From Bacteroidota bacterium (lineage in GTDB: Bacteria; Bacteroidota; Bacteroidia; 2-12-FULL-35-15), in assembly GCA_003151815.1 (NCBI GenBank), contig PLYN01000008.1, positions 17,231 to 81,230 on the forward strand: DNA of 64,000 nucleotides. The letters are read 5' to 3'. Numbering within the stretch: the first letter of the stretch is position 1; the number at the start of each line of letters is the position of its first letter. The position numbers and the translations under genes were made by a program. The notes below the pieces were generated by a model. The model searched no databases, was not told the origin of the DNA, and saw only the letters and a list, made by a program, of their open reading frames with translations. Of the stretch, positions 8,363 through 18,078 are shown piece by piece.

Positions 8363-10156
8363 ATGGCTAGAAAGCTCAATGATAACGACGATCTCCCGAA
8401 AGCGAAAATCAATAAAACTTCGTTAAAAAAAACCTTGCGGATATTTGAATATGTAGGTACTCACAAATGGAAACTCTATTTAGGACTTGTTTTTTTGCTA
8501 TTAACAAGTGCTACGGCATTAATATTCCCATTAATGTTGGGAGATCTGGTTAAAAGTGTGGAGAAAAAAGATTTCTCAAAAATAAATGAGATCGGCATAT
8601 TATTAATGCTTGTGCTTACAGCTCAATCTGTTTTTTCTTATTATAGAATATACCTTTTTGTAAATTATACTGAAAATACTTTAGCCTCGCTGCGCCAATC
8701 GGTATATGCCCACATTATAAAACTACCCATGACCTTTTTTGGACAAAAACGGGTAGGTGACCTGAATAGCCGCATGTCGGCGGATATAACGCAAATCCAG
8801 GATACCCTTACAACTACGATAGCCGAATTTTTAAGACAATTTTTATTAATTATAGGAGGTATTACTTTATTATTGATCATCTCTCCTAAATTAACTTTAT
8901 TAATGCTTGCCATTGTTCCCATAGTTGCTGTTGCTGCTGTTATTTTCGGACGATTCATCCGGAAAATTTCACGGGAAGTTCAGGAAAAAGTTTCCGAATC
9001 CAATACCATCATTGAAGAAACACTGCAAGGCATCACAAATGTGAAAGCATTTGCCAATGAGTTTTTTGAAAACTTAAGATACAAACGCAGCACCGAAGAA
9101 ATTGTCTTGAAAGCCATCCAGGGTGGAAAATACCGCGGTGCCTTTGCCTCCTTCATCATTTTTTGTTTATTTGGTGCTATTGTTTCCGTAATCTGGTATG
9201 GCGTAAATCTTGCATCTAAAGGTCAATTATTAATCGGTGATCTGATCTCATTTATCCTCTATTCAGCCTTTGTAGGCGTATCTTTTGGAGGTATTGCCGA
9301 ACTGTATGCACAGATCCAAAGAGCTGTTGGTTCCATTGAGCGTGTGTTTGAAATTTTAGATGAGGTACCTGAAATCCTCAACATCGTTGATCACAGAGAA
9401 ATTGTTAAACGTATTGAAGGCAATGTAACATTTGAGAACGTTGCTTTCACCTACCCTTCCCGTAAGGAAATGCAGGTATTAAAAAATGTTTCGATCGTTG
9501 TTAATAAAGGAGAAACTATTGCAGTTGTCGGACCAAGCGGCTCCGGAAAATCAACATTAGCAGCATTGTTATTGCGCTTTTATGATCCTGAAAGCGGAAG
9601 AATTTTAATCGATGGGCAAGATGCCAAAAGCTATCCCCTCACGGAATTGCGAAACAACATGGCAATCGTACCACAAGATGTTTTACTTTTTGGAGGAACG
9701 ATCAGGGAAAATATTGCTTACGGAAAACCTTCTGCCTCCATTTCTGAAATTGCTGAAGCGGCTCGTAAAGCCAATGCTTTAGACTTTATTGATAGCTTCC
9801 CTGAAAAATTTGAGACCATTGTTGGTGAACGCGGTATGAAACTTTCCGGAGGACAGCGCCAGCGCATTGCCATTGCACGCGCCGTTTTAAAAGATCCCAG
9901 CATTTTAATTTTAGATGAAGCCACCAGCTCACTCGATTCTGAATCCGAACGTTTGGTGCAGGAAGCGCTCGACAAATTGATGGTTGGACGTACTTCTTTT
10001 GTTATTGCCCACCGATTATCCACTATCCGTAAAGCCGATAAAATTATTGTCATTGATAAAGGTGAAGTTAGAGAAAGTGGAACCCACGAAGAGTTGATGT
10101 TAAATGGTAACGGTCTGTATCGCAGCCTTGTGAGGTTACAGATGGAGTTGGCATAG
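8363..10156 (+). CDS. ABC transporter, fused permease and ATPase (MsbA-like exporter)
   Basis: 597 aa from the ATG (MARKLND). An upstream in-frame TTG at 8309 is rejected because the promoter box lies between the two. The N-terminal half is a six-helix exporter domain, with helices from about residue 25 to 310. The C-terminal ATPase has Walker A GPSGSGKST, Q-loop VPQDVLLF, signature LSGGQRQR, Walker B ILILDEATSSLD and H-loop IAHRLST. It works as a homodimer in the inner membrane, exporting lipids or hydrophobic compounds; the true substrate cannot be told from sequence. It is monocistronic here. Confidence 0.93.
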   Translation: MARKLNDNDDLPKAKINKTSLKKTLRIFEYVGTHKWKLYLGLVFLLLTSATALIFPLMLGDLVKSVEKKDFSKINEIGILLMLVLTAQSVFSYYRIYLFVNYTENTLASLRQSVYAHIIKLPMTFFGQKRVGDLNSRMSADITQIQDTLTTTIAEFLRQFLLIIGGITLLLIISPKLTLLMLAIVPIVAVAAVIFGRFIRKISREVQEKVSESNTIIEETLQGITNVKAFANEFFENLRYKRSTEEIVLKAIQGGKYRGAFASFIIFCLFGAIVSVIWYGVNLASKGQLLIGDLISFILYSAFVGVSFGGIAELYAQIQRAVGSIERVFEILDEVPEILNIVDHREIVKRIEGNVTFENVAFTYPSRKEMQVLKNVSIVVNKGETIAVVGPSGSGKSTLAALLLRFYDPESGRILIDGQDAKSYPLTELRNNMAIVPQDVLLFGGTIRENIAYGKPSASISEIAEAARKANALDFIDSFPEKFETIVGERGMKLSGGQRQRIAIARAVLKDPSILILDEATSSLDSESERLVQEALDKLMVGRTSFVIAHRLSTIRKADKIIVIDKGEVRESGTHEELMLNGNGLYRSLVRLQMELA

Positions 10157-10318
10157 TTTAAATTGGAAAGCGAAACATAAATTTCTCAGGTACGTATTAG
10201 TGTACTTCAAATAATCATTTCAATTGATTTGTCTGCAATGAAGCATCTTGCTCATCGAAATTAAGATTTTTCGTTGCAACAAAATGACAAAAGAAAAATT
10301 TGATTAAGCTTAATTAAT

Positions 10319-11032
10319 ATGGGAATAAAATCAACTTTAATAATTCTTTTCCTTCTGATTATCACTACTAATTCTTTTTCCCAATACAAAGTACCCGAAA
10401 ATTATACCGGCCAATGGATCACTAAATACGATAACGGTATTATTCGCAGTAAAGAAAATTATAAAAACGGACTTGAAGATGGTGAACAAATTGGATATTA
10501 TAAAAATGGAGAAATCTGGGTTACGAAAAAATTCGTAAACGGAGAAGCTGATGGTGAATGGTTTTCTTATTATGAAAACGGAAAAATTTGGACACAGAAA
10601 AAATTTATTGAAGGGACGGAAGACGGCGAATGGATTTTCTATTTCGAGAATGGACAAATAGATTCTAAAAAAATATATGAGAATGGAAGAGTGAAGAACG
10701 GAGAATTTATAAGTTATTATGAAAACGGAAAAATAAAAGAAAAAGGATTTTTTAAAAATGGAGAGCTGAATGGTAGCTATTTTAGATATTACGAAAATGG
10801 GGAAATAAAACGAAAAGACAATTTGCTCAATGGAAGATTAGAAGGCGAAATGATTTATTATGATGAAAAATGCAGAGTAATCAAAACGAGTACCTGGGTT
10901 GATGAAAAAGAAACAAATATTGTAGAATATAAGGAACAAATTGTTGAAAAAAAATTACAACCTGTTAACACAACACCCAAAAATAAAACTCAATCTAAAA
11001 AAAACAAAACCCCATCTAAAAACAAAACTTAG
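10319..11032 (+). CDS. Secreted YwqK-like (MORN-type) repeat protein
   Basis: 237 aa with a signal peptide ending in NSFSQ (about residue 22). About six repeats of some 23 aa follow, each containing a version of G-E-W-x-x-Y-Y-E-N-G-K-I, as in the family often labelled YwqK antitoxin. The C-terminal 30 residues are a tail rich in Lys, Asn and Thr. No toxin gene is next to it, so the antitoxin label is probably misleading; a surface or periplasmic beta-repeat structure is more likely. Its stop is 6 bp from the convergent accA stop. A second member of the family is at 41812-42594. Confidence 0.8.
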   Translation: MGIKSTLIILFLLIITTNSFSQYKVPENYTGQWITKYDNGIIRSKENYKNGLEDGEQIGYYKNGEIWVTKKFVNGEADGEWFSYYENGKIWTQKKFIEGTEDGEWIFYFENGQIDSKKIYENGRVKNGEFISYYENGKIKEKGFFKNGELNGSYFRYYENGEIKRKDNLLNGRLEGEMIYYDEKCRVIKTSTWVDEKETNIVEYKEQIVEKKLQPVNTTPKNKTQSKKNKTPSKNKT

Positions 11033-11038
11033 TAATAA

Positions 11039-11995
11039 TTAACCATTATTCACCACACCCATTGCACAAAATTTATCAATGCGTTGTTTCACGCGCTCTT
11101 TAGGGTTTAATTTTTCAAGCGTGTCAATGTGTTTTAAAATTTCATCTTTTACAGTTTTAAATGTTGCAATGTGATCTGTATGTGCCCCACCTAACGGTTC
11201 CAGGATAACTCCATCAATTAATTTGTTTTCAAGCATATCTTTCGGAGTCAATTTCAAAGCTTCTGCAGCACGTTCTTTATTATTCCAGTTTCTCCATAAA
11301 ATAGACGAGCACGATTCAGGTGAAATAACCGAATACCAAGTGTTTTCAAGCATCAACACGCGGTCGCCAATGGCAATACCCAAAGCACCACCAGATGCGC
11401 CTTCACCAATAACAATGCAAATAACCGGAACTTTTAATTGAGACATTTCTAACAAGTTACGCGCAATAGCTTCACCTTGTCCGCGCTCCTCAGCTTCTAT
11501 GCCCGGAAAAGCTCCGGGAGTATCAATAAATGTAACAATGGGTTTATTGAATTTTTCGGCTAATTTCATTAATCGCAAAGCTTTGCGATACCCTTCAGGG
11601 TTAGCCATTCCGAAGTTACGTATTTGTCGCATTTTGGTATTGATACCTTTTTGTTGACCAATGAACATAACTGTTTTACCATCCACACTGCCGAAGCCTC
11701 CTACCATTGCTTTGTCATCTTTTACCGTGCGATCGCCATGCAATTCCATAAAAGTACCATTGGTTACGTAATCAATATAAGCCAAAGTATAGGGTCTGTC
11801 CGGATGCCTTGAAACCTGCACACGTTGCCAAGGGGTAAGATTTCCGTATATTTCGGCACGTGTTTCTTTTATCTTTTCTTCAATTTCTTCAGAGGTTTTT
11901 ATAATATCAACACCACTTTTCACACCTACCTGTTTTACCTTTTCCAGTTGCTCAATTAATTCCGCAATCGGTTTTTCAAAGTCTAAATAATTCAT
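11039..11995 (-). CDS. accA: Acetyl-CoA carboxylase carboxyltransferase subunit alpha
   Basis: 318 aa, the normal length. With AccD it transfers the carboxyl group from biotin to acetyl-CoA, the committed step of fatty-acid synthesis. The crotonase-like core shows [18 protein letters not shown] and the oxyanion region [16 protein letters not shown], followed by the family segment [16 protein letters not shown]. It stands alone between a convergent gene and the divergent ispE; accD and the biotin genes are not in the window. Confidence 0.97.
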   Translation of the reverse strand: MNYLDFEKPIAELIEQLEKVKQVGVKSGVDIIKTSEEIEEKIKETRAEIYGNLTPWQRVQVSRHPDRPYTLAYIDYVTNGTFMELHGDRTVKDDKAMVGGFGSVDGKTVMFIGQQKGINTKMRQIRNFGMANPEGYRKALRLMKLAEKFNKPIVTFIDTPGAFPGIEAEERGQGEAIARNLLEMSQLKVPVICIVIGEGASGGALGIAIGDRVLMLENTWYSVISPESCSSILWRNWNNKERAAEALKLTPKDMLENKLIDGVILEPLGGAHTDHIATFKTVKDEILKHIDTLEKLNPKERVKQRIDKFCAMGVVNNG

Positions 11996-12027
11996 TGATC
12001 TTTTTTTTGGGAGTGCTAAAATACAAA

Positions 12028-12069
12028 ATATAAGTTGAAAAGTTCAAAGTTTAAATTTCAAAGTTTAAC
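12028..12069. repeat. AAAGTT-type heptad repeat
   Basis: AT-rich run built from units such as AAGTTCAAAGTTTAAA, lying between the accA and ispE starts. It is one of about ten such tracts in the window (others near 12964-13068, 41659-41699, 41757-41807, 52453-52490, 56679-56708, 58420-58450 and 62120-62146). Confidence 0.6.
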
Positions 12070-12147
12070 TACATTATATTCTTCATCCGAATCACCTTCC
12101 AATAAAATTACGAACTTCGCAATTCGATTTTTTACCCTATTTCAATT

Positions 12148-12975
12148 ATGATAACATTTCCAAACGCTAAAATAAATATAGGACTCAATATTATTGAAAA
12201 ACGAAACGACGGTTATCATTCCATCGAAAGCGTTTTTTATCCGATTGGATTATGTGATGCCTTGGAGGTAATTGAAAATAATGAAGCAGGCAATGAACGG
12301 ATTGTTTTTACATCATCAGGAATTGAAATACCCGGAAATGCAAATGACAATTTATGTTGGTTTGCTTATCATTTGGTTGCCACCGACTATCATTTACCAA
12401 ATGTAAAAGTTCATCTGCATAAAAACATACCTATTGGAGCCGGCTTGGGAGGCGGATCTGCGGATGCTGCCTTCTTTATCCGATTGCTAAATGATAAATT
12501 TGAATTAGGTATTTCCTGGGGCGAAATGCATAATTATGCTCGTCAGCTTGGAAGTGATTGCTCTTTTTTTATAAGTAATAAACCGGCTTTCGCAGAAGGG
12601 AGAGGCGATCAATATGAATCTATGAAATTAGATCTGAGCAATTATTTCATTGCATTGGTTTATCCAAATATTCATATCAATACTGCGAAAGCATATAGCG
12701 GTGTAATTCCAAAACCACCAACACGTTCATTGGAAAATAACATCTTAAATTTACCGATAGAGCAATGGGAAAATTTTATTCATAATGATTTTGAAGATTC
12801 TATTTTTCCTCAATTTCCGGAAATAAAAAAAATAAAAGAACAACTTTATTTATCGGGTGCAGTATATGCAGCTATGAGTGGCAGCGGCTCTTCGGTTTAT
12901 GGAATTTTTAAAAAGCAAACAAATTTGAAGAACAGTTTTCAAAATTGTTTTGTCTATGAAAGTTCAAAATTATAA
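12148..12975 (+). CDS. ispE: 4-diphosphocytidyl-2-C-methyl-D-erythritol kinase
   Basis: 275 aa, GHMP kinase family. It phosphorylates CDP-methylerythritol in the non-mevalonate isoprenoid pathway. Visible motifs are AKINIGLNI with K8 near the start, the glycine-rich ATP loop PIGAGLGGGSADAA (about residues 95-108) and the C-terminal MSGSGSSVYGIF. The family D is in QLGSDCSFF. It is divergent from accA, and heptad-repeat tracts flank it on both sides. Confidence 0.95.
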   Translation: MITFPNAKINIGLNIIEKRNDGYHSIESVFYPIGLCDALEVIENNEAGNERIVFTSSGIEIPGNANDNLCWFAYHLVATDYHLPNVKVHLHKNIPIGAGLGGGSADAAFFIRLLNDKFELGISWGEMHNYARQLGSDCSFFISNKPAFAEGRGDQYESMKLDLSNYFIALVYPNIHINTAKAYSGVIPKPPTRSLENNILNLPIEQWENFIHNDFEDSIFPQFPEIKKIKEQLYLSGAVYAAMSGSGSSVYGIFKKQTNLKNSFQNCFVYESSKL

Positions 12976-13063
12976 AGTTTAAAGTTGAAGTACTTTGTTT
13001 ATAAAATTCTGAAATATCAGCCTTGAGCTACGCAACTTTAAACTTTCTAAATTAAACTTTGAA

Positions 13064-14140
13064 CTATTTTTGTGCTTTCTTCAAAAGGAACCAGGCTAAA
13101 AAGCTAAATATTACATTTGGAATCCAAACGGCAACCAAAGGAGATACCAGGCCACCTGCCGCAAACGTAGTACTCACTTGCATAAACATGATGAAAGTAA
13201 AGCTGATAAGGATACCCAATCCGATGTGCATCCCTATCCCACCGCGTACTTTCCTGCTTGCAATGGAAACGCCGATCAATGTTAGAATAAATGTTGCGAA
13301 TGGAAAAGCGATGCGCCTGTATTTTTCGATCTCATATAACTCAATGTTATTAGAGCCTTTCAAGCGTTCGGAATCAATATATAGATTAAGTTGATTGTAA
13401 TCCATCGTTTCAACGGTATTGTCCTTTCGTCCAAACTCTTCAGGTGTAAAGGCTAAAACAGTATCAATTTTAGCACCTTTTCTTATAGATTCTTTCATTC
13501 CATTAATGTTCCGAATATAATAATTATTAATTTTCCAATCGTTTTTTATACTGTCCCACTTAATGCTTTCTGCAATTAATTTGTAATATAATTGTCCACT
13601 TTTAAATTTTTCAATGGAGAATTTATATCCTGTATTTTCTTCTGTACTGTATCTTTCCAAATAAATATAAGTGCCGGGAGATAATTGAATATGGATATTT
13701 CTATCACGATTATAAAATTCGCTTTTAATGTATTTATCTTCGAAAGCTATCCGTTTTTTGGTAGCATGAGGGATCACAAAATTATTAAGGTATAGCGATA
13801 ATAGCGCAATTACAGTTGCAGAAAGCATGTAAGGAAAAAGTAATCTCCTGTAGCTGACACCGCTACTCAGAATAGCAACAATTTCGGTACGGCTAGCCAT
13901 TTTAGAAGTAAATAATATTACTGCAATAAATGTAAATAGCGGACTGAATAAATTAACAAAATAAGGAATAAAATTAAAATAGAAATCCACCACTATGGCT
14001 CTGAGTGGTGCTTCTTTCTGGATAAAATCTTCAATTTTTTCGGAAATATCAAACACCACCACGATCATAATGATGAGCGCCATTGAGAAGAAAAATGTTC
14101 CCAAAAACTTTTTAATGATATAGGTGTCTAGTGTTTTCAT
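13064..14140 (-). CDS. LptF/LptG-type permease (YjgP/YjgQ family)
   Basis: 358 aa. Three N-terminal helices (about residues 10-33, 52-76, 97-120) and three C-terminal helices (about 270-350) flank a periplasmic beta-jellyroll-like region of about 150 aa. This is the architecture of the LptF/LptG subunits that extract lipopolysaccharide from the inner membrane with LptB. Only one subunit is encoded here, so F cannot be told from G. It follows tgt on the same strand, with a palindromic repeat filling the 58-bp gap. Confidence 0.88.
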   Translation of the reverse strand: MKTLDTYIIKKFLGTFFFSMALIIMIVVVFDISEKIEDFIQKEAPLRAIVVDFYFNFIPYFVNLFSPLFTFIAVILFTSKMASRTEIVAILSSGVSYRRLLFPYMLSATVIALLSLYLNNFVIPHATKKRIAFEDKYIKSEFYNRDRNIHIQLSPGTYIYLERYSTEENTGYKFSIEKFKSGQLYYKLIAESIKWDSIKNDWKINNYYIRNINGMKESIRKGAKIDTVLAFTPEEFGRKDNTVETMDYNQLNLYIDSERLKGSNNIELYEIEKYRRIAFPFATFILTLIGVSIASRKVRGGIGMHIGLGILISFTFIMFMQVSTTFAAGGLVSPLVAVWIPNVIFSFLAWFLLKKAQK

Positions 14141-14144
14141 TTTA

Positions 14145-14179
14145 CCTCACCCCCAACCCCTCTCCAATTGGAGAGGGGA
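14145..14179 (+). repeat. CCTCACCCC hairpin repeat, copy between tgt and lptF-like
   Basis: CCTCACCCCC, then a hairpin CCCCTCTCC-AATT-GGAGAGGGG (9-bp arms). It sits between the tgt stop and the start of the permease gene, on the opposite strand to both genes. Confidence 0.8.
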
Positions 14180-14198
14180 GTGTTGGCGTCTTACGTTT

Positions 14199-15329
14199 TT
14201 ATAATCTTTTATCCATTTGTTTAACCATTTTATCTTTCCATTCTCTGAATGTTCCCAATACAATTTGATTTCGGCCTTCTCCCACCAACCACAAATAAAA
14301 AGCCAAATTATGAATGCTCGCTATTTGTGCGCCCAACAATTCCTTTGAATGTACTAAGTGCCTTAAATAGGCTTTAGAATATTCTCTATCAACATATGAA
14401 GTTCCGTTTTCATCCAATGGCGAAAAATCGTTTTTCCATTTTTCATTTTTAATATTGATCATACCATTTTGGGTGTATAGCAATCCGTGTCGGGCATTGC
14501 GGGTAGGTAACACACAATCGAACATATCAATACCTAAGGCGATGTTCTCTAAAATATTTATTGGAGTGCCTACACCCATTAGGTATCGGGGTTTATCGGC
14601 CGGTAAAATATTACAAACTATTTCAGTCATGGCGTACATTTCTTCGGCAGGTTCTCCAACTGATAATCCGCCAATAGCGTTACCTTCGCGGTTTTGAGCG
14701 GCAATAAATTCGGCCGATTTTTCTCGTAGATCTTTATAAACGCTCCCTTGCACAATAGGGAAAAGCGTTTGAGAAAATCCGTACTTCCCTTCTGTATTAT
14801 CAAAACGATCGCAGCAACGTTTTAACCAGCGGTGTGTCATGTCAAGCGATTTTTTTGCATAATCATATTCGCAGGGATATGGTGTACATTCATCAAAAGC
14901 CATAATGATATCCGCTCCGATGGTTCTTTGAATATCCATCACACTTTCCGGACTAAAAAAATGTTTACTTCCATCGATATGTGATGTAAATTTTGCACCT
15001 TCCTCGGTTAGCTTGCGCTGATTGGATAATGAATATACCTGATAACCACCGCTATCAGTGAGCAAAGGCTTGTCCCACCCGTTAAATTTGTGCAAACCAC
15101 CTGCTTTTTCAATAACATCCAGTCCGGGACGCAAATATAAATGATAGGTATTTCCTAAAATAATTTGTGCTTTTATATCGTCTTTTAATTCCCTTTGATG
15201 AACTGCCTTTACAGTGCCGGCAGTCCCTACGGGCATAAATATAGGAGTTTGTATCATGCCATGATCGGTAAGGATCTCTCCTGCCCTTGCTTTGCTGTTT
15301 TTATCGGTATGTGATACTTTAAATTTCAT
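14199..15329 (-). CDS. tgt: tRNA-guanosine(34) transglycosylase
   Basis: 376 aa from ATG; an upstream in-frame GTG at 15341 is less likely. It exchanges guanine-34 of GUN-anticodon tRNAs for the queuine precursor preQ1. Catalytic motifs: LLTDSGGYQVYSL (D92), GGLSVGE, and GIDMFDCVLPTRNARHG (D268, D271). The C-terminal zinc site of classical enzymes has a C-x-C-x-x-C just before YSRAYLRHL. Here that stretch reads LDENGTSYVDREYSKAYLRH, with no cysteine. This may be a trait of Bacteroidota enzymes. It is co-directional with the permease downstream. Confidence 0.95.
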   Translation of the reverse strand: MKFKVSHTDKNSKARAGEILTDHGMIQTPIFMPVGTAGTVKAVHQRELKDDIKAQIILGNTYHLYLRPGLDVIEKAGGLHKFNGWDKPLLTDSGGYQVYSLSNQRKLTEEGAKFTSHIDGSKHFFSPESVMDIQRTIGADIIMAFDECTPYPCEYDYAKKSLDMTHRWLKRCCDRFDNTEGKYGFSQTLFPIVQGSVYKDLREKSAEFIAAQNREGNAIGGLSVGEPAEEMYAMTEIVCNILPADKPRYLMGVGTPINILENIALGIDMFDCVLPTRNARHGLLYTQNGMINIKNEKWKNDFSPLDENGTSYVDREYSKAYLRHLVHSKELLGAQIASIHNLAFYLWLVGEGRNQIVLGTFREWKDKMVKQMDKRL

Positions 15330-15398
15330 AAAAAAATTCACGAATTATGAATCTAAACACCTTATACTACTATAATTTACAGATCCTAGTAGCCATCA

Positions 15399-15432
15399 CA
15401 ATTCGTAATTCGCCTCTATTCGTAATTCGTAG
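15399..15432. repeat. ATTCGTAATTCG double repeat
   Basis: Two copies of ATTCGTAATTCG separated by 9 bp, with a partial reverse copy next to the tgt start (15338-15351). The same unit precedes gpmI (25109-25142) and the first rhomboid gene (62159-62192). Confidence 0.65.
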
Positions 15433-15466
15433 AATCAAATTGTTAATTACTTTGTTTAAATCCTGC

Positions 15467-15474
15467 CAAAGATA
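15467..15474 (-). promoter_or_regulatory. Promoter -7 box upstream of tgt
   Basis: TATCTTTG on the minus strand, about 138 nt before the tgt ATG. No clear -33 box. Confidence 0.4.
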
Positions 15475-15500
15475 ACACATTAGCATAGAAGAGTTAAATC

Positions 15501-15508
15501 TATTTTTG
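15501..15508 (+). promoter_or_regulatory. Promoter -7 box of the glycosyltransferase-sigma unit
   Basis: TATTTTTG, 44 nt before the ATG at 15553. Matches TAnnTTTG; no clear -33 box. Confidence 0.45.
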
Positions 15509-15552
15509 TAAACTAAACGGTTAGACTTTCTTATGTAAGAAATTATAGATTT

Positions 15553-16689
15553 ATGAATTTATCATCGTTTACAACTATTTCTTTTGGCTTAATTATTTTT
15601 GTGGTGTTTATCATAGGGCTATCCATGCAACTATGGTATTATATTTATTTTTTCAGCAAGTTAGCATTTTATAAAAAAACTGAGCCGGCACCTTATACTC
15701 CGCCGGCATCAATTATTATTTGTGCGCGCAACGAAGATGATAATCTCGTTAATTTTTTACCTTTTATTTTTGAGCAGGATTATCCCGAATATGAAGTGGT
15801 AGTTGTAAATGATTGTTCATTTGACAATACTGCCGATCTTTTGGAAGAGTTGAGTAAAAAATATAACAATCTGAAAATTGTTACCATCAAAGAATCGAAA
15901 AACCATACGCATGGTAAAAAAGTAGCATTAATGATGGGCATTAAAGGTTCATCCTACGAGCATTTATTGCTTACAGATGCTGATTGCAAACCCAATAGTA
16001 AAGACTGGCTGCGTAATATGATGCAACATTTCAATACAAAAACTGAAATTGTTCTTGGTTATGGTGCTTATGAAAAACAAAAAGGGTTTTTAAATAAAAT
16101 TATCCGTTTCGATACGTTCATGATCGCGTTGCAATATTTATCATTTGCTCTGGCAGGTAAAACATATATGGGAATAGGCAGGAATCTGGCTTATACCAAA
16201 TCATTATTTTTTCAGATAAAAGGTTTTGCTTCTCATTATCATATTGAATCCGGTGATGATGACCTATTTGTGAATGAGGCAGCAACCAAACACAATACCA
16301 AAATTGAAGTTAGCATTAACAGCCACACAGTTTCACGACCCAAGAAAACATTTAAAGAATGGTTTCGGCAAAAGCGCAGACACCTCACTACTTACAAGCA
16401 TTACAACGCTGCAAGCAAAGCAAGAATTGGCATGCTTAGCTTTAGCCAATATTTATTTTTTGCTTCCTTCATTATATTAATAGCACTTCAATTTGAGCCA
16501 ATAATTGTGGTAACGCTTTTTGGATTGCGATTGTTAATCCAAATTATTATCTTTAACAACTCAATGAGTTTGTTATCCGAAAAGGATTTATTAGTATTTT
16601 CGCCTCTTATAGAAATGGCTTTATTGATAATTTATCCGATGATTACAATTTCAAACATTTTTATTAAAAAAAATAAATGGACGAATTAG
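15553..16689 (+). CDS. Membrane glycosyltransferase, family 2
   Basis: 378 aa. An N-terminal helix (about residues 10-35) is followed by a GT2 domain with VVNDCSFDNT, the DxD-like TDADCKP, ESGDDDLF and an RQKRRHLTT motif similar to QxxRW of processive synthases. At least two helices close the protein (about residues 300-370). It probably builds a surface polysaccharide or glycolipid; the sugar is unknown. Its last 13 bp overlap the start of a sigma factor gene, which suggests co-expression. Confidence 0.85.
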   Translation: MNLSSFTTISFGLIIFVVFIIGLSMQLWYYIYFFSKLAFYKKTEPAPYTPPASIIICARNEDDNLVNFLPFIFEQDYPEYEVVVVNDCSFDNTADLLEELSKKYNNLKIVTIKESKNHTHGKKVALMMGIKGSSYEHLLLTDADCKPNSKDWLRNMMQHFNTKTEIVLGYGAYEKQKGFLNKIIRFDTFMIALQYLSFALAGKTYMGIGRNLAYTKSLFFQIKGFASHYHIESGDDDLFVNEAATKHNTKIEVSINSHTVSRPKKTFKEWFRQKRRHLTTYKHYNAASKARIGMLSFSQYLFFASFIILIALQFEPIIVVTLFGLRLLIQIIIFNNSMSLLSEKDLLVFSPLIEMALLIIYPMITISNIFIKKNKWTN

Positions 16690-17294
16690 AAAGCAACCCC
16701 AATTTATCCGTAAAAGCAGTTTACGATTATAATTTAATTCGTTCTGCACTTGATTTAGGTGACCAAAAAGCATACGCCGAATTAATGGGTCGTTACCGCG
16801 ATTCGGTTTACTTTATGTTGCTTAAGATGGTGAACAATAAAGATGATGCCGATGATCTAACGATCGAAGCTTTTGGTAAGGCTTTCAAACGATTGAACCA
16901 ATACACACCCACTTACGCATTTAGTACCTGGTTATTTAAAATTGCTTCGAATAATTGCATTGATTTTATCCGCAGAAAAAAAATGGTGACGTATTCCATC
17001 GACAGGACTTTCGAAAATGAAGAAGGTGGCAAGATGAGTATCGACATTAAAGCGGATGGATTAAACCCGGAGGAAGATATGGTGAAGAAGCAGAAGGTGA
17101 AGTTGATGCATGACGTGGTGGATAAATTAAAACCACGTTACAGAGTACTGGTTGAATTGCGTTATTTTGATGAACTGTCGTACGAAGAAATTGCCGAGAA
17201 ACTTGAATTACCGATAGGTACCGTGAAAGCTCAATTATTCCGTGCAAGAGAATTTTTAGCAAATATCATGAAGAATAACGAAGGGAAGATTTAG
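16677..17294 (+). CDS. RNA polymerase sigma factor, sigma-70 family
   Basis: 205 aa. Region 2: DDADDLTIEAFGKAFKRL then STWLFKIASNNCIDFIRR. Region 4: LPxGTVK-type helix-turn-helix with YEEIAEKLELPIGTVKAQLFRAREFL near the C-terminus. It starts inside the glycosyltransferase gene (13-bp overlap). No membrane anti-sigma gene follows; the next gene is rsmG. It may be constitutively active or controlled by something encoded elsewhere. Confidence 0.93.
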   Translation: MDELESNPNLSVKAVYDYNLIRSALDLGDQKAYAELMGRYRDSVYFMLLKMVNNKDDADDLTIEAFGKAFKRLNQYTPTYAFSTWLFKIASNNCIDFIRRKKMVTYSIDRTFENEEGGKMSIDIKADGLNPEEDMVKKQKVKLMHDVVDKLKPRYRVLVELRYFDELSYEEIAEKLELPIGTVKAQLFRAREFLANIMKNNEGKI

Positions 17295-17331
17295 ACCTCA
17301 CCCTCTTCCCCTCTCCAATTGGAGAGGGGTG
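17295..17331 (+). repeat. CCTCACCCC hairpin repeat, copy after the sigma gene
   Basis: ACCTCACCCT directly after the TAG stop of the sigma gene, then CCCCTCTCC-AATT-GGAGAGGGG. Confidence 0.8.
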
Positions 17332-17367
17332 TGTTATAAATTATAATCCCATTCACAAATTTCAATT

Positions 17368-17991
17368 TTGATTTCCATCCTATTAAATTATTTTCCTGAT
17401 CTTACAGAAAAACAAAAACAGCAATTTGCTGCTCTTCAAGGTTTATATGAACATTGGAATGCACAAATAAATGTTGTTTCCCGTAAGGATATTGATTTGT
17501 TGTATGAGCGCCATGTTTTACATTCATTGGGTATTGCAAAGGCAATACACTTTAAACCAAAAACAAATATAATGGATGTTGGCTGTGGCGGTGGATTTCC
17601 GGGTATTCCACTGGCTATATTATTTCCTGAATGTAATTTTCACCTTGTAGATTCAATTGGTAAAAAAATTAAAGTGGTGAATGAAGTGGCTGCAGCCATT
17701 GGATTAAAAAATTTAATTGCAGAACACAAACGCGCTGAAGAAGTGAATGAAAAATTTGAATTCATTGTGAGCCGTGCTGTTACCGATACTTCCGCATTTT
17801 ACCGTTGGGTACAAAACAAGATCAGCAAAAAACAATTTAATAACCTACCCAACGGACTATTGCTTTTAAAGGGCGGCGACCTTACTGAAGAACTTCAGGA
17901 ATTTAAAAAACGAGTAGTAATTTATGATCTGAAAGATTATTTTAAAGAGGAATTTTTCGAAACGAAAAAAGTTGTGTATCTACCGATGTGA
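17368..17991 (+). CDS. rsmG: 16S rRNA (guanine-527-N7)-methyltransferase
   Basis: 207 aa. SAM-dependent methylation of G527 in the small-subunit rRNA. The SAM-binding motif is MDVGCGGGFPGIPLAI, followed by HLVDSIGKKIKVV and the family segment SRAV. No ATG is available: the frame closes upstream with a TAA at 17344, and the family-typical N-terminus (xISILLNYFPDL) starts at TTG 17368, or at ATT 17365. A start codon other than ATG is therefore required. Repeat copies lie on both sides of the gene. Confidence 0.93.
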   Translation: MISILLNYFPDLTEKQKQQFAALQGLYEHWNAQINVVSRKDIDLLYERHVLHSLGIAKAIHFKPKTNIMDVGCGGGFPGIPLAILFPECNFHLVDSIGKKIKVVNEVAAAIGLKNLIAEHKRAEEVNEKFEFIVSRAVTDTSAFYRWVQNKISKKQFNNLPNGLLLLKGGDLTEELQEFKKRVVIYDLKDYFKEEFFETKKVVYLPM

Positions 17992-18000
17992 TTTTATTTT

Positions 18001-18060
18001 AAAGCCTCACCCCAACCCTCTCTCCTTCGATAAATGCTCAGGATAAACTCGGAGAGGGAG
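18001..18060 (+). repeat. CCTCACCCC hairpin repeat with expanded loop, after rsmG
   Basis: AAAGCCTCACCCC, then CCCTCTCTCC and GGAGAGGGAG separated by about 26 nt instead of the usual 2-8. It lies between the convergent rsmG and methyltransferase genes. Confidence 0.7.
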
Positions 18061-18078
18061 ATTGTTTAATTTTGTAAC

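Noticed and set aside
10319..11032. Antitoxin function for the YwqK-like protein
   Set aside because: Signal peptide and repeat structure; no toxin gene next to either of the two family members.
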